Below are positions 16,069 to 24,677 of a DNA stretch of 64,000 nucleotides, one piece after another. Position 1 is the stretch's first letter. Each line of letters opens with the position of its first letter. Origin of the DNA: Leifsonia sp. 71-9 (GTDB lineage: Bacteria > Actinomycetota > Actinomycetes > Actinomycetales > Microbacteriaceae); NCBI RefSeq assembly GCF_001898805.1, contig NZ_MKVJ01000021.1, forward strand, positions 444,529 through 508,528. Direction: 5' to 3'. Below the pieces are notes generated by a model, which saw nothing but the letters and a program-made list of their open reading frames with translations, was not told the DNA's origin and searched no databases. A program made the position numbers and the translations under genes.

Positions 16069-16506
16069 TCACGAGGCGACCGTCCGGCCGGACGTCCGTT
16101 CGACCGGGAGCAGGCCGAGGGCGAGCAGCAGGAGCCCCAGCTCCGTCAGGCCCGCGGCGAAGTACGCCGCCTGCAGCGGACTGAACGGGATGAACGCCAT
16201 CTGCACGAAGATCCAGATCAGCAATCCGAAGCCGGCGACGGCGACCGCGAACGGCCCGCGGCGCGAGCCGCGCCCGATCAGCAGCGCGGCGACGACATGG
16301 GTTCCGCCGACGACCAGGGCCAGGATGAGCCCGGGCAGCAGATACGTGGCGAAGGGGCTGCCCGTGAGGTACGCCGGATTCGGCAACGCGCCCCCCTCGC
16401 CCGCGCCGGTCATCGAACCGACGGCCAGGGCGAGGCCGCCCGCGAGCGCGGTCACGGCGACGGTCGCCGTGAGCGCCGTCTCCACGATGCGGATCCATCG
16501 TCGCAT
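16069..16506 (-). CDS. Four-helix hypothetical membrane protein
   Basis: A 145-residue integral membrane protein. Hydrophobic segments are at about residues 8-32, 52-76, 85-108 and 112-136, with little outside the membrane. The ATG at 16506 follows AGGAGGAGGA, a strong ribosome-binding site; the longer open frame to 16689 would run into the divergent promoter. It is the first gene of the minus-strand operon (membrane protein, alcohol dehydrogenase, BON, flavodoxin, Usp). Family not recognised. Confidence 0.75.
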   Translation of the reverse strand: MRRWIRIVETALTATVAVTALAGGLALAVGSMTGAGEGGALPNPAYLTGSPFATYLLPGLILALVVGGTHVVAALLIGRGSRRGPFAVAVAGFGLLIWIFVQMAFIPFSPLQAAYFAAGLTELGLLLLALGLLPVERTSGRTVAS

Positions 16507-16564
16507 GGCGTCCTCCTCCTGCTGTGCCTGGATCGAGCATCCCAGCGCGCTCGGTCGATCGGGA

Positions 16565-16578
16565 GGGCCGAAAGTCCC
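16565..16578. promoter_or_regulatory. DosR/DevR-like box 3
   Basis: GGGCCGAAAGTCCC differs from boxes 1 and 2 at one position. It lies between the divergent starts at 16506 and 16631, about 65 and 60 bases from each, so it could activate both operons. Confidence 0.65.
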
Positions 16579-16630
16579 ATCCCGAGGCGCCTCCGTGCGG
16601 TCAGACTGGCGGCAACCGGAAGGAGCCGCC

Positions 16631-17701
16631 ATGCACGCAGCCGTCGTCAACCGATTCCACGAGCCCCTCACCATCGAGGACCGCCCCATCCCATCACCCG
16701 GACCCGGTCAGGTCCTGGTCCGGCTGGAGGCGTGCGGCCTCTGCCACACCGACATCCACGCCATCGACGGCGACTGGCCGGTGAAGCCGGGCCTGCCCTT
16801 CGTGCCGGGCCATGAAGGCGTCGGCATCGTCGAACGCGTCGGAGCGGGGGTGACGACCCGCACGATCGGCCAGCGGGTGGCGCTCCCGTGGCTCGGGCAT
16901 GCCTGCGGCGAGTGCCGCTACTGCGTCGACGGGCGCGAGAACCTCTGCGAGAGCCAGTACAACACGGGGTACGCGGTCGACGGGGGCTACGCGGAGTACG
17001 CCCTCGCGGACGCGCGCTTCGCATCGCCGGTCCCCGACGGCATCTCGCCGTTGGAGGCGGCTCCGCTCACCTGTGCAGGGGTGACGACGTACGCCGCCGT
17101 CAAAGCGGCACGCGTCGTGCCGGGCGAGCGCGTGGCCGTCTTCGGCGTCGGCGGCCTGGGCCATCTCGCCGTGCAGTACGCGCGTCTGGTGGGGGCGAAG
17201 GTCGTGGCGGTGGATGTGACGGACGAGAAGCTGGACCTCGCCGTCGAGCTCGGGGCGGACCACGTCATCAACGCGGCGGAGGTCGATCCAGCCGAGGCGC
17301 TCCGCCATCTCGGCGGCGCCGACGTCGCCATCGTCCTGGCGGTCGCTCCGAGCGTGTTCGATCAGGCGTTCCGCTCGTTGAACCGGGGCGGTCGGCTCGT
17401 ACTGGTGTCCCTCCCGGCCGAGGGGACTCTGACCGTGCCCGTCTTCGACACCGTCCTGAAGGGGATCTCCATCATCGGCTCCATCGTCGGCACCCGTCAG
17501 GACCTCGCGGAGGTGTTCGCCCTGCACGCCGCGGGCCGCACGCGCGTCGTCGCATCCCGCCGTGACATCCACGATGTGAACGCAGCCGTCGCGGAGGTGC
17601 TGGCGGGCTCGGTGCCCGCGCGTCTCGTCTTCGTCTACGACGCCCCGCTCCCGGTGGAGGAGCAGGTGGCGGACGGCGTCGTGACGTCCGTCACGGGATG
17701 A
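16631..17701 (+). CDS. Zinc-dependent alcohol dehydrogenase, AdhP-like
   Basis: A 356-residue enzyme of the propanol-preferring alcohol dehydrogenase type. It has CGLCHTDIH and PGHEGVG for the catalytic zinc, CGECRYCVDGRENLC for the structural zinc, and the classic Rossmann loop GVGGLGHLAVQYA. It interconverts primary alcohols and aldehydes with NAD. AAGGAGCC precedes the ATG. Its stop overlaps the P1B-ATPase start (ATGA). This is the second zinc alcohol dehydrogenase of the island, with opposite orientation and sharing the box-3 promoter gap with the first. Confidence 0.93.
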   Translation: MHAAVVNRFHEPLTIEDRPIPSPGPGQVLVRLEACGLCHTDIHAIDGDWPVKPGLPFVPGHEGVGIVERVGAGVTTRTIGQRVALPWLGHACGECRYCVDGRENLCESQYNTGYAVDGGYAEYALADARFASPVPDGISPLEAAPLTCAGVTTYAAVKAARVVPGERVAVFGVGGLGHLAVQYARLVGAKVVAVDVTDEKLDLAVELGADHVINAAEVDPAEALRHLGGADVAIVLAVAPSVFDQAFRSLNRGGRLVLVSLPAEGTLTVPVFDTVLKGISIIGSIVGTRQDLAEVFALHAAGRTRVVASRRDIHDVNAAVAEVLAGSVPARLVFVYDAPLPVEEQVADGVVTSVTG

Positions 17702-19572
17702 GCGTGTCCGCCGCGGCACGGTCCCGCCGCGGCGGGCCCCTGGCCGTCCTCCGGCGCCACTGGCTGGTGGCGGCCACGATCCTCGTGTCCGCCGGCGCCG
17801 GCACTGTCGCGCTCGCGGGAGCGGGGACGACGGGCGCCTGGCTGGGCGGGGGATATGCCCTCGCCGTGGCGGCCGGCTACGCGGTCCGGATGGTCCGCAC
17901 CGTCGCGCGCGGGAGCTTCGGCGTCGACCTGCTCGCCGTCGTCGCGATCGTTGCCACCGTACTCGTCGGCGAGGTGATCGCCGCACTCGTCGTCGTGCTC
18001 ATGCTGACCGGCGGCGAGGCGCTGGAGGACTCCGCGAACCGGCGGGCGCGGCACGAACTCGACGCGCTCCTCGATCGCGATCCGCGGCTGGCGCATCGGC
18101 TCGCAGGCGAGCAGGTCGAGGACGTGCCGATCGATGCCGTGGCCGTCGGCGACCTCCTCCTGGTGCGTCCGTCGGAGGTTGTGCCGGTGGACGGCGTCCT
18201 CGTGAGCGACGGCGCCGCTTTCGACCTCTCCTCCCTGACGGGCGAGAGCCTGCCGGTCGCGCTCACTGAGGGGGAGCCCGTCCTCAGCGGAGCGATCAAC
18301 GGCGCGGAGGCCGTGCGCATCCGGGCCGCCGCCGTCGCGGCGGACAGCCAGTACCAGCAGATCGTCGCGCTGGTCGCGCGCGCCGCGCACAGCAAGGCGG
18401 CCGTCGTCCGGCTCGCGGACCGCTTCGCGCTGCCCTTCACGGTCTTCTCGCTCCTGCTGGCCGGTGTCGCGTGGATCGTGAGCAGCGATGCCGTTCGCTT
18501 CGCCGAGGTCCTCGTACTCGCCACGCCGTGCCCGCTGCTCATCGCCGCGCCTGTCGCCTTCATCGGCGGGATGGGCAGCGCGGCGCGCGCCGGCATCATC
18601 GTGCGGGCCGGCACCGTGTTCGAGGCGCTGGCGAAAGCGCGGACCGTGGTCTTCGACAAGACGGGGACGCTCACGTCGGGGCGCCCCGCGCTCCGCAAGA
18701 TCCGCCCTGCGGAAGGATTCACCGCGGACGAGCTCCTCGCCCTGGCGGCCAGCGCCGAGCAGTACTCCTCCCACGTCCTGGCGGCGTCCGTCGTGCAGGA
18801 GGCGGCCTCCCGTCGCGTGGGACTCCTGCCGGTCGACGCCGCCCGTGAGCAGGCGTCAGACGGTGTGTTCGCGCGCGTCGGCCAGCGAGAGGTGGCGGTC
18901 GGCACACGCGCGTTCGTACGATCGCACGCGCCAGCGACACCGCGGGAGCCGATCGCCCCAGGGGAGCTGGCCGTCTACATCGGCGTCGACGGAAGCTACG
19001 GCGGCGCGCTGATCGAACGCGACGCCCCCCGGCAGAACGCCCGCGCGACCTTGGACCGCCTCCGCAGCCTCGGCGTCACCGATATCGAAATGCTCACCGG
19101 GGACGCCGCCGAGACCGCGGCCGGCATCGCCGCCGAGCTGGGCATCGCCCGCTACCGGGCGGAGTGCCTGCCCGCAGACAAGGTCGACCGCGTGGCCTCC
19201 ATCGCCCGGAGACCGGTCGTCATGGTGGGCGACGGCGTCAACGACGCACCGGTGCTCGCAAGCGCCGATGTGGGGATCGCGATGGGCGCGAACGGCGCGA
19301 CCGCGGCGAGCGAGTCGGCCGACGTGGTGCTCCTCGTCGACGACATCGGCCGTGTCGCCGACGCCGTAGTGATCGCCCGGCGCACGGTGAGCGTCGCCCT
19401 GCAGAGCATCTGGCTCGGGATCGCCGCCTCAGTCGTCCTGATGATCATCGCCTCCTTCGGCCTCATCCCCGCCGTCGCCGGCGCCCTGCTCCAGGAGGCC
19501 GTCGATCTGGCGACGATCCTGGCCGCTCTGCGGACGGCCCGGATCCATGTCAAAACGAGTCGCGCTTGCTGA
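17698..19572 (+). CDS. P1B-type heavy-metal ATPase with a TPC membrane motif
   Basis: A 624-residue ion pump. It has the phosphatase motif TGES near 181, the phosphorylated aspartate D320 in DKTGT, and the hinge GDGVNDAP. The transmembrane metal site reads ATPCPL (T276-P-C278) in place of the common CPC of Cu/Zn pumps or SPC of Co pumps, so the ion is not predictable. No N-terminal CxxC metal-binding domain is present. It is coupled by ATGA to the alcohol dehydrogenase. Metal P-type ATPases recur in mycobacterial dormancy regulons. Confidence 0.92.
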   Translation: MSVSAAARSRRGGPLAVLRRHWLVAATILVSAGAGTVALAGAGTTGAWLGGGYALAVAAGYAVRMVRTVARGSFGVDLLAVVAIVATVLVGEVIAALVVVLMLTGGEALEDSANRRARHELDALLDRDPRLAHRLAGEQVEDVPIDAVAVGDLLLVRPSEVVPVDGVLVSDGAAFDLSSLTGESLPVALTEGEPVLSGAINGAEAVRIRAAAVAADSQYQQIVALVARAAHSKAAVVRLADRFALPFTVFSLLLAGVAWIVSSDAVRFAEVLVLATPCPLLIAAPVAFIGGMGSAARAGIIVRAGTVFEALAKARTVVFDKTGTLTSGRPALRKIRPAEGFTADELLALAASAEQYSSHVLAASVVQEAASRRVGLLPVDAAREQASDGVFARVGQREVAVGTRAFVRSHAPATPREPIAPGELAVYIGVDGSYGGALIERDAPRQNARATLDRLRSLGVTDIEMLTGDAAETAAGIAAELGIARYRAECLPADKVDRVASIARRPVVMVGDGVNDAPVLASADVGIAMGANGATAASESADVVLLVDDIGRVADAVVIARRTVSVALQSIWLGIAASVVLMIIASFGLIPAVAGALLQEAVDLATILAALRTARIHVKTSRAC

Positions 19573-19594
19573 CCCAGCAGCTCTTCAATGCCCG

Positions 19595-20251
19595 CTACTG
19601 CCTGTGAGGCGAGCGTGAGCCGTGGCGTTCTGTCTGCAGCACGGCGGCCTGCGTGCGGCGTTCCAGGCCAAGTTTGGCGAGCAACGAGCTCACATAGTTC
19701 TTGACGGTCTTCTCGGCCAGGTCGAGGCGTTCCCCGATCTGGCGGTTCGTGAGGCCGTCGGCGATCAGAGCCAGCACCTGCCGCTCACGGAGGCCGAGGG
19801 CTGCGAACCGGGGGTCGTCGGCCGGATCGCGCAACCGGGTGGCGACGCGGGTGACGACCCGGGGGTCGATGAGGCGCCGACCGGCCGCGCACGCGCGGAT
19901 GTCGTCGAGGAGCGTGCTCCCGCGGATGTCCTTGATGACGTACCCGTCCGCTCCGGCGATCACCGCGGCGTTGAGGGCCTCCTCGTCGTCGTACGCGGTC
20001 AGGATCAGGCACCGGATCGCGGGATCGTCCTGCTTGAGGCGGCGGCACACGTCGATCCCGCTGCCGTCGGGCATCCGCACGTCGAGCACCGCGACGTCGG
20101 GTCGCACGGCCGGGATGCGCGCCCGAGCCTGGGCCGCCGTGGCGGCCTCGCCAACGACCTCGAGGTCCGCCTGGCTGTCGATGAGAGCGGCGAGCCCGCG
20201 ACGGACGATCTCGTGATCGTCGGCGAGGAACACGCGGATCGGCGGAGTCAT
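19595..20251 (-). CDS. devR: DevR/DosR-like NarL-family response regulator
   Basis: A 218-residue response regulator. The receiver domain has the acidic pair D11-D12, phosphoacceptor D57 in VLDVRMPDGS, and the conserved Thr and Lys. The LuxR-type DNA-binding domain at about 150-210 contains LGLRERQVLALIADGLTNRQ and EKTVKNYVSSLLAKLGLERR, strongly resembling mycobacterial DevR/DosR. Its start overlaps the kinase stop (ATGA). It probably binds the four GGGCCG-N3-GTCCC boxes of this island. The symbol reflects homology and context, not experiment. Confidence 0.88.
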   Translation of the reverse strand: MTPPIRVFLADDHEIVRRGLAALIDSQADLEVVGEAATAAQARARIPAVRPDVAVLDVRMPDGSGIDVCRRLKQDDPAIRCLILTAYDDEEALNAAVIAGADGYVIKDIRGSTLLDDIRACAAGRRLIDPRVVTRVATRLRDPADDPRFAALGLRERQVLALIADGLTNRQIGERLDLAEKTVKNYVSSLLAKLGLERRTQAAVLQTERHGSRSPHRQ

Positions 20252-21879
20252 GAGCCGTCCCCGCCCGAGAGCGGAAGGCAGAAGGTGAGCCTTGTGCCGG
20301 CCGAGTCGGAGTCCACCACGAGCGAGCCGTCGCGCCCCCGCGCCCTCTCGGCCAGATTCGCCAGCCCGCTCCGCCGTGGCGTCGTGCCGATCCCGTGCCC
20401 GTCGTCGGACACCACGGCCACGACCTCATCCGCCGAGGCTGTAACGAAGACGGCGGCGGTGGATCCACCCGAGTGCCGCACCGTGTTCGCCAGCGCCTCG
20501 CGGACGAACGCGACGATGTCGTCCGCGAGCCGGGGCTCGACGACCGTCTCGACAGGCCCCGAGAACGAGACCGTCGCCGGAACGGGCAGGGTCCCGCCGA
20601 TCTCGTGCACGATGTCGATCAGGCGGTGGCGGAGGCTGGAGTCGTCGCCGTGCGGCTGGGCGAGCGCGAAGATGATGGTCCGGATCTGGGCGATGGTGTC
20701 GTCCAGCGTCCGCACGGTGGAGTCGATCCGCTGGGCGAGCGGGCCGCCAATCGCCGCCTGGATGCTCTGCAGCTCCAGCCCGGCGCCGAAGAGCTGCTGG
20801 ATCGCATGGTCGTGGAGGTCGCGGGCGATGCGTGCGCGGTCCTCGAGGAGGAGCATCCGCTGCCGGTCCGCGCGGGCAGCGGCCAGCTCGACGGCGAGCT
20901 GCGTCTGGCGGGCGAGCGCGACCGTGCGTTCCAGCTCGAACGCGGTGAAGACCCGGGCTCCCGGCTCGCGCGCCACGACCAGCAGGGACCGGCCGGCCTC
21001 GTCGCGGTCGAACGGGACGAGCAGGGCCGGGCCCAATCGGTCACCCCCATCCGGCGGCAGCGCTCCGAGATCGTCGGTGCGGGCGGGCTGCCGCCCTTCG
21101 ACCGCCGAGCGGAGGACGGCGTCGTCCGGCCAGGCGTCCGCCTCCACATCGACGATGCGCACCGCGCGTGCACCGGTGAGAGCGACCAGGCGCGAGATCA
21201 AGTCCGCGACGCCCTCGTCGACGCTCCCCCCGAGCACGGCCGCCGTGATGTCGGCGGTGGCCGCGCTCCACGCCTGCCGCGCGGCCGTCTCGGCGAAGAG
21301 ACGCGCGTTGTCGATCGCGAAGCCCGCGGTGGCGGCCAGCGCCCGGACGAGCTGCTCGTCGTCCTCGGTGAACCCTCCGCGCTCGGGGTCGGTGAGGTAG
21401 AGGTTGCCGTAGACCGTGTCGCGCACGGTGATGGGCACGCCGAGGAAGGCCGACATCGGAGGATGCCCGGGCGGGAAGCCGGACGAGCGCGGGTCAGCGG
21501 CGATCGCGTCGATGCGGATCGGCCGCGGGTCGTCGATCAGCGCGCCGAGCAGACCGTGGCCCTCGGGGAGGTGACCGATCTCCTCCACCGCCCCCTCATC
21601 CATCCCGACATGGATGAACTGCTCCAGGCCGCCCCCGTCGGAGATCACGCCGAGCGCGCCGTACCGGGCGCCCACCAGCTCCACCGCGGACGCGATGATC
21701 GTGCGCAGCACCGTCTCCAGTTCGAGGTGCGACACGACGGCACGGTTGGCCCGGACGAGCGCCCGGAGGCGGCCCTGCGTCTCCAGCACCTTGCCGGCCT
21801 GCTCCACGAGCGTGGTGAGCGCCTGGTCCAGCTCGGCGCGAGGGACGTCGGGGAACGTGAGCGGGTCGTCGCCGGCCAT
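20248..21879 (-). CDS. devS: DevS/DosT-like GAF-GAF sensor histidine kinase
   Basis: A 543-residue kinase with two GAF domains (about 52-200 and 215-335) and a HisKA_3/HATPase pair. The phosphorylated histidine is H356 in RIARDLHDHAIQQLFG. The ATP-binding lid carries DDGHGIG. In GAF-A, GFPPGHPPMSAFLGVP places H139 where DevS/DosT of Mycobacterium tuberculosis has its haem-binding histidine. Oxygen, NO or redox sensing is therefore likely. The ATG at 21879 is supported by a GAGGGGG site. It forms a coupled operon with the response regulator and is divergent from the usp operon at 22045. Confidence 0.88.
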   Translation of the reverse strand: MAGDDPLTFPDVPRAELDQALTTLVEQAGKVLETQGRLRALVRANRAVVSHLELETVLRTIIASAVELVGARYGALGVISDGGGLEQFIHVGMDEGAVEEIGHLPEGHGLLGALIDDPRPIRIDAIAADPRSSGFPPGHPPMSAFLGVPITVRDTVYGNLYLTDPERGGFTEDDEQLVRALAATAGFAIDNARLFAETAARQAWSAATADITAAVLGGSVDEGVADLISRLVALTGARAVRIVDVEADAWPDDAVLRSAVEGRQPARTDDLGALPPDGGDRLGPALLVPFDRDEAGRSLLVVAREPGARVFTAFELERTVALARQTQLAVELAAARADRQRMLLLEDRARIARDLHDHAIQQLFGAGLELQSIQAAIGGPLAQRIDSTVRTLDDTIAQIRTIIFALAQPHGDDSSLRHRLIDIVHEIGGTLPVPATVSFSGPVETVVEPRLADDIVAFVREALANTVRHSGGSTAAVFVTASADEVVAVVSDDGHGIGTTPRRSGLANLAERARGRDGSLVVDSDSAGTRLTFCLPLSGGDGS

Positions 21880-21983
21880 GTCGCCCCCTCGGCTCTGTCG
21901 CGGGCCGGGCGGATCGGCCCCTGCTGCGACCGAGTGTAGCTTCCCGACCGGCGGACGCAGCAGTCCCGCCCGCGCAACTCCAC

Positions 21984-21997
21984 GGGACCAACGGCCC
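21984..21997. promoter_or_regulatory. DosR/DevR-like box 4
   Basis: GGGACCAACGGCCC matches the GGGAC-N4-GGCCC pattern of the other three boxes read in reverse. It lies 54.5 bases (centre) before the usp start at 22045 and about 111 bases before the kinase start, so it may drive the usp operon and autoregulate the sensor genes. Confidence 0.6.
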
Positions 21998-22044
21998 GCG
22001 CGCAGTGCCTGCACGATCCGACACTGGTCGTAGGAGGTGCAGGC

Positions 22045-22956
22045 ATGGTGATCCGCAGGCTCGTGGTCGGGGTGGACGCATCGGCGCCGTCGCGCGCCGC
22101 GATCCGATGGGCGACCGCTCACGCCGCCGGCTTCGGCGCCGAGGTGCTGCTGGTGCACGTCGCCGACGATGAATGGGGCACGGTCGGCTCTGTGCTCATC
22201 GACGAGGTCGACGACCAGGCGGGGCGGACGCTGAGCGCTGCGGAGGCCTTCGCGCGGTCGCTCCATCCGGACGTCCCCGTCCGCACCGAGCTGCGCAGGG
22301 GCAGCCCGATGGTCGAGCTCGCGGCCTTCAGCGAACCGGGGACGGCGCTCGTCGTCGGGACGCACAAGACCGGCTTCCATTACGGCCGCGCCTTCGGATC
22401 CCGCAGCCTCCAGCTGGCGAACCTGGCGACCGGGCCGGTCGCGGTCATCCCCGGCGTCAGCTCCCGGTTGCGGAGCGGCGTCGTGGTCGGAGTCGATGAC
22501 ACGCCCGCGGGCGAGGCGGCGGTCGACCTCGCCGCCGACCTGGCGGCCTCCCACGCCTGCGAGCTCCTGGCCGTGCGCTCGTCCGGGGCGAGCACGGCCG
22601 TCGACATCGAGCGGGACGACCAGCGCGAGGACTGGCAGCGGCGCCGCGACGACGACGCCAGGGCGCTCATGTCGGCCGTGCTCGACCGGGCCCGACGCCG
22701 GCAGCCCGCCATCGTCATCCGTGCGCGGGTGGTCCGCCGGCCGGCGGGGATGGCGTTGAACGAGCTCGCCCGCTCGGCCGAGCTGCTGGTCATCGGCGAC
22801 TCGCGTCGCGCGGAGGCGCGGCTCGGCACCCTCGGAGCGGTCGCGTACGACGTGCTGCTCAACGTGTCGTCGCCGACCCTCGTCGTCCACGCCCCGCTCG
22901 ACGTCGAGCGGGTTGATGCACGCAACACGGAAGGAGAACACGATGCCATCGGATGA
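22045..22956 (+). CDS. Tandem universal stress protein (UspA) domain protein
   Basis: A 303-residue two-domain Usp starting MVIRRLVVGVDASAPS after a strong AGGAGG. The first domain has GTHKTGFHYGRAFGSRSL. The second has GDSRRAEARLGTLGAVAYDV, where the final G-S of the nucleotide loop is altered, so that half may not bind ATP. It is the first gene of a five-gene operon with the flavin-nucleotide-binding protein, two more usp genes and mgtA. Its 3' end overlaps the next gene by 14 bases. Confidence 0.9.
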   Translation: MVIRRLVVGVDASAPSRAAIRWATAHAAGFGAEVLLVHVADDEWGTVGSVLIDEVDDQAGRTLSAAEAFARSLHPDVPVRTELRRGSPMVELAAFSEPGTALVVGTHKTGFHYGRAFGSRSLQLANLATGPVAVIPGVSSRLRSGVVVGVDDTPAGEAAVDLAADLAASHACELLAVRSSGASTAVDIERDDQREDWQRRRDDDARALMSAVLDRARRRQPAIVIRARVVRRPAGMALNELARSAELLVIGDSRRAEARLGTLGAVAYDVLLNVSSPTLVVHAPLDVERVDARNTEGEHDAIG

Positions 22957-23389
22957 CGTTGTCCGAGACCTCGACCGCAGCGAATCCAGAGAGCTGCTCC
23001 GCCTGGGGGTCCTCGGCCGCCTCGCGACCGCCGCCGGCGGGGAGCCCGACATCTTCCCCGTCAACTACTACTCCGACGGGGAGACCGTGCTGGTCCGCAC
23101 CGCTCCGGGGACGAAGCTGCTCGAGCTGACCGTGCACGACACGGTCGCGTTCGAGATCGACGGCTTCGACAACCTGCAGGCGTGGAGCGTCGTCGTGCAC
23201 GGTCGCGCCCATGAGTTGCAGAGCGGCGCCGAGCTCGACGAGGCCGAGCGCTTCCCGTTGCAGCCGTGGATCCCGACCCTCAAGTACCGATTCGTCCGGA
23301 TCTCCGTCGACCGCATCTCGGGCAAGCGGTTCCTCCGCGTGCCAGAACCGGACCGCTGGCCGGTCCCGCAGGAAGGAAGCACATCATGA
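22943..23389 (+). CDS. Pyridoxamine 5'-phosphate oxidase-like flavin-nucleotide-binding protein
   Basis: A 148-residue split-barrel protein. Typical elements are LLRLGVLGRLATAAGGEPDI, FPVNYYSDGETVLVRTAPGT and the strand AWSVVVHGRAHEL. Such proteins bind FMN, F420 or haem and include stress-linked nitroreductases or sensors. AAGGAGA precedes the ATG. It overlaps the upstream usp by 14 bases and its stop overlaps the next usp start. Members of this family are also found in mycobacterial DosR regulons. Confidence 0.87.
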   Translation: MPSDDVVRDLDRSESRELLRLGVLGRLATAAGGEPDIFPVNYYSDGETVLVRTAPGTKLLELTVHDTVAFEIDGFDNLQAWSVVVHGRAHELQSGAELDEAERFPLQPWIPTLKYRFVRISVDRISGKRFLRVPEPDRWPVPQEGSTS

Positions 23390-23862
23390 ACCAGGACGCG
23401 CACCCGGAGAAGTCCGACGATCGCATCCACCCGGGCGGGCGGATCGTGGTGGGTGTGGACGGCTCCGCCTCCTCCATCGCGGCATTGCGACGGGGTGTGA
23501 CCATCGCCGAGAGCCTGGGCTGCTCGCTCGTCGGGGTCACCGTGTGGGAGTTTCCCCCGTCCTGGCCCGGGTATGTCATGGGAGGCTGGTCGCCCGAGGC
23601 GGACGCCCACGCGATCGCCGCGGAGGCTGCCGCCGAGGTCTTCGGCGAGACCTCGCCGTCGTGGTACTCCTCGGTCGTCCGCAGTGGTCCGCCCGCGCCC
23701 GAGCTGGTCGCGGAGTCGACAGGCGCGGAGATGCTGATCGTGGGCAGCCGGGGACGCGGGGGTTTCACGGGGCTGCTCCTCGGATCCGTCTCCCGTGCCT
23801 GCGCCGAGCGCGCTGCGTGTCCCGTGCTGGTCATCCACGACGCGGAGGAGCACGGCCGATGA
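23386..23862 (+). CDS. Single-domain universal stress protein
   Basis: A 158-residue one-domain UspA with a complete nucleotide-binding loop, GSRGRGGFTGLLLGSVS, and a basic extension before the domain (MNQDAHPEKSDDRIHPGG). It is the only single-domain Usp in the island; such forms normally dimerise. The ATG overlaps the preceding TGA, and its own stop overlaps the next usp start, so translation is coupled along the operon. Confidence 0.92.
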   Translation: MNQDAHPEKSDDRIHPGGRIVVGVDGSASSIAALRRGVTIAESLGCSLVGVTVWEFPPSWPGYVMGGWSPEADAHAIAAEAAAEVFGETSPSWYSSVVRSGPPAPELVAESTGAEMLIVGSRGRGGFTGLLLGSVSRACAERAACPVLVIHDAEEHGR

Positions 23863-24677
23863 CCACGACCATCGCGGTCGGGGTCGACGGCCGACCCGAG
23901 CATCGCGCCGCGCGGGACTGGGCGATCACCCGGGCGATCCGGGACGGTTCGCGGCTCGAACTCGTCTACGTGATCCAGCGCGGGTGGGGGGATGTCCTCG
24001 ACGAACCCGACGACGCCTTGGCTCTCGCCGCGCGACGGCTGGTGGAGTCGGACGCCGCCGCGGCCGACCGGGTCGAGGACGTGTCGGCCACAGTCCGCTA
24101 CGGGCACGTCGGTACCGAACTGGTCGCCGCCGCGCGCGACGCCGACCTTCTCGTCGTCGGCGCGCATCCGGCGACCGAACGGTCGCAGTTCACGGGGTCG
24201 CTGGCCGTGCGGGTCTCCGCGGGCGCCGCCGGCCCGGTAGCCGTCGTACCGCACGGCTGGGCGGGGCGTGACGGAGGCGTGACGGTCGGCGTCGACGGCG
24301 GCCTCCCCTCCGAACTCGCGGTCGCCTTCGCGGCCGACGAGGCCGCCGCACTCGACGCCCCGCTGGTCGTCGTCTGCGCGGGCTTCACCGCGAATCCCCT
24401 CCTCGCCGGTCTGGTGCCGGAGATCGGGCTGGGCGATCGTCGGGAGCGGATCGTGCAGAAGGCGGCGGAGCAGGCGAGGGAGCGGCATCCGTCGCTCGAC
24501 GTGCGCACGCGGGTGATCGAGGCGGCGCCATCGCGCGGCCTGGTCGAAGCGGCGGCCGGGAGCGCGCTGCTGGTGGTCGGGACGCACAACCGGCACGCCG
24601 GCGGCCGGTTCCTGTTGGGTTCCGTCAGCCACGACGTGCTGCTCAACCTCCGGTTGCCGGTCGTGGTCGTGCGGTGA
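23859..24677 (+). CDS. Tandem universal stress protein (UspA) domain protein
   Basis: A 272-residue two-domain Usp. The second domain retains GTHNRHAGGRFLLGSVSHDV, the ATP loop. The first has VVGAHPATERSQFTGSLAVRVS, a degenerate loop. It is shorter than the other tandem Usps. The ATG overlaps the stop of the upstream usp, and its stop overlaps the GTG start of the ATPase gene. Confidence 0.92.
   Translation: MTTTIAVGVDGRPEHRAARDWAITRAIRDGSRLELVYVIQRGWGDVLDEPDDALALAARRLVESDAAAADRVEDVSATVRYGHVGTELVAAARDADLLVVGAHPATERSQFTGSLAVRVSAGAAGPVAVVPHGWAGRDGGVTVGVDGGLPSELAVAFAADEAAALDAPLVVVCAGFTANPLLAGLVPEIGLGDRRERIVQKAAEQARERHPSLDVRTRVIEAAPSRGLVEAAAGSALLVVGTHNRHAGGRFLLGSVSHDVLLNLRLPVVVVR

Noticed and set aside
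21909-21925. A fifth possible DosR-like site near the kinase start (gggcggatcggccc)
   Set aside because: It lacks the GGGAC half and matches only through general GC richness.
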